Origin: RGIG995 sp045603745
GTDB taxonomy: Bacteria; Bacillota; Clostridia; Oscillospirales; UBA644
Reading direction: 5' to 3'
Assembly: GCA_045603745.1 (NCBI GenBank)
Contig: JAZUMQ010000053.1
Coordinates: forward strand, 1-48,920
DNA: 48,920 nt
Positions 32,661-39,856 of this stretch are shown one piece after another; position 1 is the first letter of the stretch, and each line of letters starts with the position of its first letter. The translations under genes and the position numbers were made by a program. Below the pieces are notes generated by a model, which was not told the DNA's origin, made no database searches, and saw only the letters and a list, made by a program, of their open reading frames with translations.

Positions 32661-34379
32661 ATGATCGATTCTTCTTTCCCTTCCGCCCCTTGGCTTCGTT
32701 TCTATGGGGACGTGCCTGCCCATCTGGATTATTTTCAAGGTACGATGTGGGACGGAGTGCGGAAAAGTGCGGAACAGTTTCCGGATTATATTGCCTATGA
32801 TTTCATGGGAAAATCTACCACGTACCGGCAATTTCAAGCCGCGGTGGAGACCTGCGCCAAAGCCTTGTTCCGGTTGGGAGTTCGTCGGAACCATCGGGTG
32901 ACCATCTGCCTTCCCAACTGTCCCCAGGCGGTGGTGATGTTTTATGCCGTTAACGTCATTGGTGGGGTGTCGAATATGGTTCACCCGCTGTCCGGCGAAA
33001 AGGAAATTGAATTTTATCTCAATGAATCGGAAAGCCGTGTGGCGATTACGCTGGATCAATTTTACGGGAAGTTTGAGCGGATCCGAACGCGGGTTTCTCT
33101 CGATACTTTGATTCTCACATCGGTAGCGGATTCTCTTTCGATCCCCATGAAGATCGGGTATCGACTGACCGAGGGGCGCAAGATCAAACCATTGCCAAAA
33201 AATGCCCCTATTTTGCGTTGGGCGGATTTCCTGAATCAAGGGAAAGATATTGATAAAATACCGGAATATCAAGGGAAAACCGATGCTCCCGCCGTTATTT
33301 TGTATAGCGGAGGTACTACGGGAACGACCAAGGGCGTACTTCTGTCCAACGGTAATTTTAATGCTTTGGCTCGGCAGGTGATTGCCACAAATCCCATGTT
33401 TCGTCCCGGAGACCGAATGCTTGCGGTGATGCCTGTCTTTCACGGATTCGGTTTGGGAATTTCCATTCATTCCATGTTGTTCAGCGCAGGACGGTGTCTG
33501 CTGGTGCCCCGGTTTACCGTAAAAAGTTACGCCAAACTCCTGAAAAAGAACCGTTGCAATTTTATTGCCGGAGTTCCTTCCTTATACGAAGCGTTGTTGC
33601 GGGAACCTTCCATGAAAAACGTCGATCTTTCCTCCCTGAAAGGCGTTTTCAGCGGTGGGGATTCGCTGTCGGCCAGTTTGAAGAATCGATTCGACGATTT
33701 TCTTTTCTCTCATAACGCCACCGTTCCCTTGCGGGAGGGGTACGGAACGACCGAGTGTGTTACCGCCTCTTGCCTGACTCCTTATCACCTCAGCAAAGAA
33801 GGTTCCATCGGAGTTCCTTTTCCTGATACCTATTACAAAATCGTCCGACCGGAAACGTCGGAAACAGTGCCCTACGGAGAAGAAGGGGAGATCTGTCTTT
33901 CAGGTCCTACGGTTATGTTGGGATACTTGAACCGTCCGGAAGAAACGGAAAAAGCCTTGCGGCTCCACGAAGACGGTCTTCGATGGATTCATACCGGGGA
34001 TCTGGGCGTGATGGACGAGGACGGATTCGTTTATTTCCGACAACGGATCAAACGTATGATTATCACCAACGGATATAACGTTTATCCTTCTCAAATTGAA
34101 AATATTCTTGATTCCATGGACGAGGTGCAGATCTCCTGTGTCATCGGCATCGACGATCCCTTACGAATTCAATCGGTGAAAGCTTTCGTGGTCCTGAAAC
34201 AGGGCGTGGCTCCTACCGATGAGACGAAAGCAAAAATTTTGGCACATTGCCGTAATTATATCGCAAAATACGCTTTGCCCCGACAGATTGAATTTCGGGA
34301 CGAGTTGCCAAAAACCTTGGTGGGCAAGGTTGCTTACCGCAGTTTAGAGGAAGAAGAAAAGAAAAAAGCTACTCGATAG
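32661..34379 (+). CDS. AMP-dependent acyl-CoA synthetase/ligase (long-chain FadD-like)
   Basis: The 572-residue ligase activates a carboxylic acid with ATP and CoA. It has YSGGTTGTTKGVLLSNGN (P-loop), GYGTTE, HTGDLGVMDEDG and RIKRMIITNGYNVYPSQIE, and ends with LVGKVAYRSLE bearing the catalytic Lys. The N-terminal part (GDVPAHLDYFQGTMWDGV) resembles FadD-type enzymes that feed fatty acids into lipid synthesis. It has no fusion domains, unlike the other three ligases in the window. Monocistronic with its own promoter. Substrate not known; long- or medium-chain fatty acid likely. Confidence 0.87.
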   Translation: MIDSSFPSAPWLRFYGDVPAHLDYFQGTMWDGVRKSAEQFPDYIAYDFMGKSTTYRQFQAAVETCAKALFRLGVRRNHRVTICLPNCPQAVVMFYAVNVIGGVSNMVHPLSGEKEIEFYLNESESRVAITLDQFYGKFERIRTRVSLDTLILTSVADSLSIPMKIGYRLTEGRKIKPLPKNAPILRWADFLNQGKDIDKIPEYQGKTDAPAVILYSGGTTGTTKGVLLSNGNFNALARQVIATNPMFRPGDRMLAVMPVFHGFGLGISIHSMLFSAGRCLLVPRFTVKSYAKLLKKNRCNFIAGVPSLYEALLREPSMKNVDLSSLKGVFSGGDSLSASLKNRFDDFLFSHNATVPLREGYGTTECVTASCLTPYHLSKEGSIGVPFPDTYYKIVRPETSETVPYGEEGEICLSGPTVMLGYLNRPEETEKALRLHEDGLRWIHTGDLGVMDEDGFVYFRQRIKRMIITNGYNVYPSQIENILDSMDEVQISCVIGIDDPLRIQSVKAFVVLKQGVAPTDETKAKILAHCRNYIAKYALPRQIEFRDELPKTLVGKVAYRSLEEEEKKKATR

Positions 34380-34387
34380 GAATATTT

Positions 34388-34665
34388 ATCATAGATTACT
34401 TCAAACTGTGCAAAAACGGAATGTTTTCCTGTGAACGCGGAGAAGAGAACAACAACGATACCGTATGGGATCGTTCCATTCTGTTCGGATTGCAAGGTTC
34501 CTTCCTTGCCGATCGGGTCGATCCGGCATGGGATTCTTTGAAACAATACGTCCATACCCGGCTTTTGGGAGAACGGGTTCCCTATGCCGTGGAAGCCTAC
34601 CCAGAACATAATATGCGGCACCTCAGCGGCGAAAGTGCCTTGTTCTGCCGTATTATTTCCGAAAA
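34388..34665 (+). pseudogene. Remnant of a six-hairpin glycosidase-like gene
   Basis: A 90-residue stretch in one frame (KNGMFSCERGEENNNDTVWD, FLADRVDPAWDSL, VPYAVEAYPEHNMRHLSGES) looks like the C-terminal part of an (alpha/alpha)6 glycoside hydrolase. It starts abruptly after the ligase stop with no ribosome site. After CRIISE it runs into unrelated sequence that becomes the terminator at 34698. The 5' bulk of the gene is gone, so this is a decayed fragment. The family call rests on memory of the motif style and is moderate. Confidence 0.55.
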
Positions 34666-34697
34666 CCGCCGTAATCCTTACGTCGGGAAAGCGAGGG

Positions 34698-34728
34698 AGC
34701 CGACAGGAACGGTCGGCTTTCTTTTTTT
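34698..34728 (+). terminator. Intrinsic terminator after the ligase/pseudogene
   Basis: AGCCGAC (34698-34704) pairs with GTCGGCT (34712-34718), followed by TTCTTTTTTT. Confidence 0.85.
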
Positions 34729-34747
34729 ATCGGTTTTCTTGATTCTC

Positions 34748-34776
34748 TTGCAATTTTCTCAATTGTGTGGTATAAT
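34748..34776 (+). promoter_or_regulatory. sfsA promoter
   Basis: TTGCAA (34748-34753), 17-bp spacer, TATAAT (34771-34776). Confidence 0.8.
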
Positions 34777-34815
34777 AAAAGCACTTTGAATTTTGATTTT
34801 TTGGTGGATTGCTTC

Positions 34816-35511
34816 ATGAAGTATCATCATATTGTTCCCGCAAAATTTTTACGTCGGGTCAATCGGTTTATCGCGTACGTAGAAATAGATGGAAAAGAAA
34901 CCGTCGTTCACGTGAAAAACACCGGGCGGTGTAAAGAATTGCTGATCCCCGGGTGCACCGTATATCTGGAACGGTCGGACAACCCCAACCGAAAAACCCA
35001 ATATGATTTGGTGACGGTGGAAAAAATTCGCCCCGGAAAATCCCCCTTGACGGTGAATATGGATTCCCAAGCCGCCAACGAAATTGCCGCGGAATGGTTG
35101 AAAAAAGACTTGTTGTTTTCTTCCGACGCGGTTATTCGCCGGGAAGTATTTTATGGGGATTCCCGGTTTGATTTCTATATTGAGGACAGCGACCGAAAAG
35201 CCTTTTTAGAAGTAAAAGGCGTTACTTTGGAACAAGACGGCGTTGCCGCTTTCCCCGATGCTCCCACCGATCGGGGAATCAAGCATTTGCGGGAATTGAC
35301 CGATAGCTTGAAAAAAGGTTACGAGGCTTATGTACTGTTCATCGTTCAAATGAAAGAAATTTCGGTTCTGCACCCCAATGATGGGACCCACAAGGCCTTC
35401 GGCGATGCTTTGCGCAATGCCGCGAAGTCCGGAGTTCGGGTGTTGGCGGTGGATTGTATTGTGTCACCTCAAGAAGTTTACGCGGATCAATTTGTCCCCG
35501 TCGAATTGTAA
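34816..35511 (+). CDS. sfsA: SfsA family protein
   Basis: The 231-residue protein has the N-terminal OB-like part (RFIAYVEIDGKETVVHVKNT, GRCKELL) and a nuclease-like C-terminal fold (SRFDFYIEDSDRKAFLEVKG, VALL-type core FIVQMK). SfsA was named for sugar fermentation stimulation; members bind DNA and the fold resembles nucleases, but the real job is uncertain. Start at 34816 follows GGTGG; an upstream in-frame ATG overlaps the -10 box. Followed after 12 bp by a ZIP transporter gene. Confidence 0.92.
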   Translation: MKYHHIVPAKFLRRVNRFIAYVEIDGKETVVHVKNTGRCKELLIPGCTVYLERSDNPNRKTQYDLVTVEKIRPGKSPLTVNMDSQAANEIAAEWLKKDLLFSSDAVIRREVFYGDSRFDFYIEDSDRKAFLEVKGVTLEQDGVAAFPDAPTDRGIKHLRELTDSLKKGYEAYVLFIVQMKEISVLHPNDGTHKAFGDALRNAAKSGVRVLAVDCIVSPQEVYADQFVPVEL

Positions 35512-35523
35512 AGGAGAAATGAT

Positions 35524-36279
35524 ATGGAAATGGTACTTTTGACCGCCATTGGAGTGGGCGGAGCCACGGCAATCGGTGCTTTGATCGGTTTTTTCTTTAA
35601 AAAAATATCCCACCGATTCAGTGACATCGTTTTGTCCTTTGCGGCGGGAGTGATGTTAGCGGCAGCGGTCTTGGGATTGATTTTGCCCTCCGTGGAATAC
35701 GGCGGAAAATACGGCCTTTTGACCACCGTTGCCGGGATTTTTGCCGGGGCATTGTGCCTGAATCTGATTGACAAAGTGGTTCCCCATCTCCATAAATTAG
35801 TGGGTGCGGAACCGGAAAATCATGTAAAAAACGCCAAATTGAGTAAGGTCTTGCTTTTTGTCACCGCCATTGCGATTCATAATCTGCCCGAAGGCATTGC
35901 CGCCGGGGTCGGATTCGGTTCGGGAGATACCCATCAGGCGCTTCTTATCGCCGGGGGCATCGCTTTGCAAAACATTCCCGAAGGTATGGTAATCATTGGA
36001 CCCATGTTGGCGGCCGGGGTTTCCCCTGCAAGAACCTTGGTGTTGGCATTGGTAACCGGGTTGGTGGAAGTAATCGGTACCCTTTTGGGGTATTTTGCCG
36101 TCTCAATTTCGGAGGCGATTTTGCCCTTCGCTTTGGCTTTTGCCGGAGGCACGATGTTGTACGTGATCAGCGATGAAATGATCCCCGAAACCCATGCCCA
36201 TGGAAGTCAACGTGGGGCGACGTATTCTCTTTTGGTCGGATTTTGCGTGATGTTGATTTCCGACGTTTTGCTTGGATAA
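35524..36279 (+). CDS. ZIP-family metal transporter
   Basis: The 251-residue inner-membrane protein has about eight spans. The two metal-site helices are clear: AIAIHNLPEGIAAGVGFGSG and ALQNIPEGMVIIG (HNxPEG and QNxPEG). ZIP proteins import Zn2+ and similar divalent ions; the closest style is ZupT/GufA. The His-poor cytoplasmic loop gives no clue on selectivity. AAAGGAG site; likely co-transcribed with sfsA. It converges on the Crp/Fnr gene with 1 bp between stops and no terminator visible. Confidence 0.9.
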   Translation: MEMVLLTAIGVGGATAIGALIGFFFKKISHRFSDIVLSFAAGVMLAAAVLGLILPSVEYGGKYGLLTTVAGIFAGALCLNLIDKVVPHLHKLVGAEPENHVKNAKLSKVLLFVTAIAIHNLPEGIAAGVGFGSGDTHQALLIAGGIALQNIPEGMVIIGPMLAAGVSPARTLVLALVTGLVEVIGTLLGYFAVSISEAILPFALAFAGGTMLYVISDEMIPETHAHGSQRGATYSLLVGFCVMLISDVLLG

Positions 36280-36280
36280 T

Positions 36281-36940
36281 TTATAGCAATTCAAATTCGC
36301 TTCGGTGACAGTTCAAAATTCCTTCTTTGCGCAATTTTGAAATTTCCGCCGAAAGACCGCTTCGATCTACTTCCAGATAATCCGCCAATTCTTGTCGATC
36401 GAATGGAACGGTGAATTTTGTACTGTTTTTCTGGGTCGCCTGTAGGGTCAGATACGCCAGCAACTTGTCTCGAGTGGTACGGTGGGAGATGATCTCTGCC
36501 CGCTGATGAAGGCGGATACTTTTTTGTGCGGTGATCTTTAGCAGATTATAGATCATTTGCTGATGGAAGGCACAGGCGTTGCAACAGGATTGGGTGATGC
36601 GACGGCAATCCAATAAAAGCACGTCACAATCTTCCGTTGCCGTTACCGATACCGGAAGATGTTCCACCCCGGCACAGGCAAAAGATTCGGCAAATAATTC
36701 CCCGCAATCCACGTCGGTTACAATGGTTCGGTTTCCGTTATAGTCGACCCGCTCAATCTGTGCCGCACCCTTACATAAAAGCCCGATATAGGTGGCGGGT
36801 TCTCCTTCGGAAAAAATGGTTGTTCCTTTGGGATATTGTCGCGCCTTTGCTCCGAGACACCCCAGCATATGAGATAAATTTTCTTCCTCGATCCCTGCGA
36901 AAAGCGGGGATTTTTTCAAAATCGAAAAGTATTGTTCCAT
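36281..36940 (-). CDS. Crp/Fnr-family transcriptional regulator
   Basis: The 219-residue protein has an N-terminal cyclic-nucleotide-binding-like barrel (PKGTTIFSEGEPATYIGLLCKG), a dimerisation helix and a C-terminal winged helix (FDRQELADYLEVDRSGLSAEISKL). It lacks the N-terminal Cys cluster of Fnr. CNACAF and ESFACAG offer Cys residues that could sense redox, NO or bind haem. Start at 36940 follows GGAGG. It is divergent from a 4Fe-4S protein gene across a shared palindrome, a layout typical of HcpR-like nitrosative or redox stress regulators; hcp itself is not here. Confidence 0.85.
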   Translation of the reverse strand: MEQYFSILKKSPLFAGIEEENLSHMLGCLGAKARQYPKGTTIFSEGEPATYIGLLCKGAAQIERVDYNGNRTIVTDVDCGELFAESFACAGVEHLPVSVTATEDCDVLLLDCRRITQSCCNACAFHQQMIYNLLKITAQKSIRLHQRAEIISHRTTRDKLLAYLTLQATQKNSTKFTVPFDRQELADYLEVDRSGLSAEISKLRKEGILNCHRSEFELL

Positions 36941-36952
36941 ACTTCCTCCGTT

Positions 36953-36968
36953 TGTTGAAAATTCAACA
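36953..36968. promoter_or_regulatory. 16-bp palindrome, probable Crp/Fnr operator
   Basis: TGTTGAAAATTCAACA is a perfect palindrome. It lies just downstream of the regulator's own start (about +8 to +23, a repressing site). Its centre is about 41.5 bases upstream of the start predicted from TATAAT at 36990-36995 on the plus strand, the classic class II activation position. Joint autorepression and activation is inferred. Confidence 0.65.
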
Positions 36969-36982
36969 TACTTATTATTCCC

Positions 36983-37011
36983 ATTATAGTATAATATGCT
37001 CACAAGGTCAA
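36983..37011 (-). promoter_or_regulatory. Promoter of the Crp/Fnr regulator gene
   Basis: TTGACC (37006-37011), 17-bp spacer, TATAAT (36983-36988) on the minus strand. It overlaps the -10 box (36990-36995) of the divergent ferredoxin gene, which has no good -35 box. Confidence 0.75.
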
Positions 37012-37047
37012 GGAAAAAAGTTTGACAAATCAAAAAGGAGCGTAATT

Positions 37048-37743
37048 ATGATTCGTAAAATAATTAAAATTAATGAAGAAAAATGTTACGGTTGCGGGGC
37101 TTGTGCCACCGCTTGTCATGAAGGTGCCATTGAAATGGTTGACGGAAAAGCACGGCTGATCCGAGAAGATTATTGCGACGGTCTTGGAGATTGTCTGCCT
37201 GCTTGCCCCACCGGAGCAATCACCTTTGAAGAGCGGGAAGCCCCTGCCTACGACGAAGCCGCCGTGCAAAGAGCGAAAGAGAAAAAGGCACCGGAAAAGC
37301 TGCCCTGCGGCTGTCCGGGAACCAATTCCAAAGGAATTCAGCGTTTTTCTCAATCCTGCGAAATTCCTGTGAGTTCAACCGAGAGCCGGTTGTCTCAATG
37401 GCCGGTTCAGATTAAGTTGGCCCCGGCAAACGCCCCCTATTTTGAGGGAGCCGATCTTCTGATCGCCGCTGATTGTACCGCCTATGCCTACGGAAATTTC
37501 CACAACGAATTTATCCGGAATCGAATCACGCTCATCGGTTGCCCCAAGTTGGACAGTGTGGATTATACTGAAAAACTGACCCGGATTATTGCCCAAAACA
37601 ACGTCAAATCGGTTACCGTCGTCCGCATGGAAGTCCCCTGTTGCGGTGGCATTGAAAACGCCGTGAAAAATGCCCTGATGGCTACAGGAAAATGGATTCC
37701 CTGGCAGGTGGTGACCATCTCCACCGACGGACGGATTCTTTGA
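37048..37743 (+). CDS. 4Fe-4S ferredoxin-domain protein
   Basis: The 231-residue protein opens with a ferredoxin domain: CYGCGACATACHEGAI is a full cluster motif and CDGLGDCLPACPTGAI a second. A linker with CGCPG follows, then a ~120-residue domain (LLIAADCTAYAYGNF, LIGCPKLD, MEVPCCGG) rich in conserved Cys. Proteins of this layout sit beside hcp and Fnr-like regulators in many Clostridia and are thought to serve in redox or nitrosative stress; the reaction is unknown. AAAAAGGAG fixes the start. Activation by the divergent regulator is likely. Confidence 0.82.
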   Translation: MIRKIIKINEEKCYGCGACATACHEGAIEMVDGKARLIREDYCDGLGDCLPACPTGAITFEEREAPAYDEAAVQRAKEKKAPEKLPCGCPGTNSKGIQRFSQSCEIPVSSTESRLSQWPVQIKLAPANAPYFEGADLLIAADCTAYAYGNFHNEFIRNRITLIGCPKLDSVDYTEKLTRIIAQNNVKSVTVVRMEVPCCGGIENAVKNALMATGKWIPWQVVTISTDGRIL

Positions 37744-37752
37744 GGGTTGGGT

Positions 37753-37803
37753 GTTCTTTTTCTTCTTTTCGAGAAAAGAAGAAAAAGAACCAAAAAGAAG
37801 AAA
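37753..37803 (+). repeat. Dispersed palindromic repeat, copy 4
   Basis: 18-bp arms GTTCTTTTTCTTCTTTTC (37753-37770) and complement (37773-37790), closing a tight loop, then a purine tail. It lies right after the ferredoxin-protein stop codon. Confidence 0.8.
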
Positions 37804-37810
37804 AGCGAGA

Positions 37811-37840
37811 TCCGGCGAAATTCTTTCGCCGGAACGTTCT
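37811..37840 (+). terminator. Hairpin after repeat copy 4
   Basis: TCCGGCGAAA and TTTCGCCGGA (37811-37833) form a perfect 10-bp stem followed by a partly T-rich tail. It probably terminates the ferredoxin-protein mRNA. Confidence 0.55.
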
Positions 37841-37848
37841 TTTGTCTC

Positions 37849-37877
37849 TTGCATTTTTTTCGGGAATATGGTATAAT
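37849..37877 (+). promoter_or_regulatory. msrC promoter
   Basis: TTGCAT (37849-37854), 17-bp spacer, TATAAT (37872-37877). Confidence 0.8.
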
Positions 37878-37903
37878 GAATTTATTCCAAAGGGGGATTT
37901 GTC

Positions 37904-38350
37904 ATGACCGATTACAAAGCCTTGAACGACCGACTTTCCGCCTTGATTGAGGGGATTTCTCACCCTATCGCAAATTTGTCTAACGGGGCGGCGTTGTTGT
38001 ATCATGCCTTACCAGACGTTAACTGGGCGGGGTTTTATTTGTTGGAAGGGGAAACGTTGATTTTAGGTCCTTTTCAGGGAAAGCCTGCTTGTATCGAAAT
38101 TCCGGTTGGGCGGGGCGTTTGCGGAACTGCCGTTGCAAAAAACGAAACCCAATGCGTCTCCAACGTTCACGAATTTCCCGGACACATTGCCTGTGACGGT
38201 GCGTCGAATTCCGAAATTGTAATTCCTCTTCGCAAAAACGGAAATGTGATCGGTGTTTTGGATATTGATAGTCCCATTTTAAATCGTTTTACTGAAATAG
38301 ACCAAAACGGTTTGGAAGAATTTGCAAATATCATTGAAAAATCTATATAA
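37904..38350 (+). CDS. msrC: Free methionine-(R)-sulfoxide reductase (GAF domain)
   Basis: The 148-residue GAF protein reduces free Met-R-sulfoxide using thioredoxin. The three family cysteines are present, in VGRGVCGTAV, ETQCVSN and HIACDGASN, and NWAGFYLL lines the pocket. Length matches the family (about 150-165). It has its own promoter and is followed by DUF523 and GNAT genes on the same strand. Confidence 0.92.
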   Translation: MTDYKALNDRLSALIEGISHPIANLSNGAALLYHALPDVNWAGFYLLEGETLILGPFQGKPACIEIPVGRGVCGTAVAKNETQCVSNVHEFPGHIACDGASNSEIVIPLRKNGNVIGVLDIDSPILNRFTEIDQNGLEEFANIIEKSI

Positions 38351-38407
38351 TCTAAATTTAATACTCATATATAATATACCGAATTGGTTTGAGAAATGAG
38401 GAAGATC

Positions 38408-38824
38408 ATGAAAGTAATGGTCAGTGCCTGTCTGATGGGAAGGGATTGTAAATACAACGGTGGAAATAATTACTCCCCCAAATTGGCGGAATACTTGAAG
38501 GACAAAGAAATAATTGAAGTGTGTCCGGAAGTTTTGGCGGGATTCCCGATTCCCCGCCCTCGAATCGAGCGCGTCCATGGGAGGGTGTTCAATGAATTGG
38601 GAGAAGACGTTCACGATGTTTGCTTTGTCGGTGTTCAAAAAGCGGTGGACCTTGCAAAGGCCGAAAAAATTGATTTGGCGATACTTCAGTCGAGAAGTCC
38701 TTCTTGTGGTGTCAATGAGATTTACGACGGTACTTTTTCCGGCGTGCGGATTCCCGGTCAGGGACTTTTTGCCGAGGAATTGACAAAAGCCGGTTTTCGG
38801 GTTTTTGATGTGGAGGATTTATGA
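38408..38824 (+). CDS. DUF523 family protein
   Basis: The 138-residue protein shows the DUF523 hallmarks: VSACLMGRDCKYNGGNN at the start, CPEVLAGFPIPRPRIE and LQSRSPSCG. The conserved Cys residues suggest a metal or thiol function, but none is established. The start at 38408 is preferred because GAGGAAG precedes it. Its stop overlaps the next start (ATGA), so it is coupled to the GNAT gene. Confidence 0.9.
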   Translation: MKVMVSACLMGRDCKYNGGNNYSPKLAEYLKDKEIIEVCPEVLAGFPIPRPRIERVHGRVFNELGEDVHDVCFVGVQKAVDLAKAEKIDLAILQSRSPSCGVNEIYDGTFSGVRIPGQGLFAEELTKAGFRVFDVEDL

Positions 38825-39333
38825 TTTTTTTAGAAACACAACGGTTGATTTTGCGGAATTTGCAAGCGTCAGATCTGGAAGAATTATACGATTACCGTAA
38901 CGATGACCGTTGCACCCGGTATCAACGGGGACAGATGCGGGAACGAAGCGACCTGGCGGCATTGATTGAGCGGCGACGAGCAGATTCGTTTTTGCCGGAA
39001 GGAAAGAAACAGTTGGCGATTGCATTAAAAGATGGGACTCTTATCGGAGAAATCACGATTTTTAACGAAGACGTGATTACCATGGGGTACACGTTGTCTT
39101 ACAAACATCATCGGAAAGGCTATGCCTGCGAAATGGTTTCGGCGATTGTAAAGGCTTTGCACGATGCTTACCCAAAGAAAGAATTTCTATGCTTTGTCGA
39201 GCCGGAAAACGTGGCAAGTATTAGACTTTTGGAAAAAATAGGCTACACCAAACTCGGCGTGGATTTGAAAGAAAATGCCCTTGTGTTCGGATTGTATTCC
39301 AGCCCGGAAACCCGGGAAAAGTACGGTATGTAA
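38821..39333 (+). CDS. GNAT-family N-acetyltransferase (RimJ/RimL-like)
   Basis: The 170-residue protein begins ETQRLILRNLQASDLEELYD, the usual opening of RimJ/RimL-like acetyltransferases. The acetyl-CoA loop lies in YKHHRKGYACEMV and ENVASIRLLEKIGY. The acceptor may be a protein N-terminus, a small amine or an antibiotic; nothing here decides. Overlaps DUF523 by 4 bp. Confidence 0.88.
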   Translation: MIFLETQRLILRNLQASDLEELYDYRNDDRCTRYQRGQMRERSDLAALIERRRADSFLPEGKKQLAIALKDGTLIGEITIFNEDVITMGYTLSYKHHRKGYACEMVSAIVKALHDAYPKKEFLCFVEPENVASIRLLEKIGYTKLGVDLKENALVFGLYSSPETREKYGM

Positions 39334-39437
39334 CTTTTGTCTGTCAAAACAATCCGCAGATTGACGTCTTTTGCACTGTTTTGTCGTTTTTTGGAGTAAA
39401 GTTCTTGATTTGTTTTAAAAAAGACACAAATCAGGGC

Positions 39438-39466
39438 TTGACAAACGGACGTTTTTATGGTATACT
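39438..39466 (+). promoter_or_regulatory. tRNA operon promoter
   Basis: TTGACA (39438-39443), 17-bp spacer, TATACT (39461-39466), about 30 bases before tRNA-Leu. Confidence 0.85.
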
Positions 39467-39496
39467 ATTCAAGCATTAAGTTGAGTCAGCTGTTTT

Positions 39497-39584
39497 GCCG
39501 GAGTGGCGGAATTGGCAGACGCCCGGGACTTAAAATCCCGTGGGAGTTTATCCCGTGCCGGTTCGATCCCGGTCTCCGGCACCA
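39497..39584 (+). tRNA. tRNA-Leu (anticodon UAA)
   Basis: A class II tRNA with GCCGGAG/CTCCGGC acceptor stem, long variable arm (TGGGAGTTTATCCCG) and encoded CCA. The anticodon loop CTTAAAA gives UAA, reading UUA/UUG. Confidence 0.97.
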
Positions 39585-39593
39585 ACTAAATAT

Positions 39594-39671
<78 letters not shown>

Positions 39672-39674
39672 AAA

Positions 39675-39715
39675 AATTCCTTGTACCGAGATGGTACAAG
39701 GAATTCTTCTTTTAT
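39675..39715 (+). terminator. tRNA operon terminator
   Basis: AATTCCTTGTACC (39675-39687) pairs with GGTACAAGGAATT (39693-39705), followed by CTTCTTTTATT. Confidence 0.88.
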
Positions 39716-39765
39716 TGTGGTTAGGGAATTTTCAAGAAGGCTTCGTCCTTCACTGAAAATTCAGG

Positions 39766-39809
39766 ACACCGCAAGAGGGCAAGCGAATGCGTAGCATTTG
39801 TGAAAAGAA
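39766..39809 (+). repeat. Hairpin repeat flanking the GH106-like gene, left copy
   Basis: A 44-base segment centred on CGAATGC-GTA-GCATTTG matches 29 of 44 positions of a segment at 43030-43073; every mismatch is a transition. A further hairpin GAATTTTCA/TGAAAATTC lies just before (39726-39762). Confidence 0.6.
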
Positions 39810-39856
39810 TTTGAAGGGCACATTTGTTATAAAGTACTTCGAGGAGAATGTTTTGT

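Noticed and set aside
34421..34789. A 122-residue protein-coding gene
   Set aside because: No ribosome site; the glycosidase-like part breaks off near 34665 and the rest runs through the terminator and the sfsA promoter.
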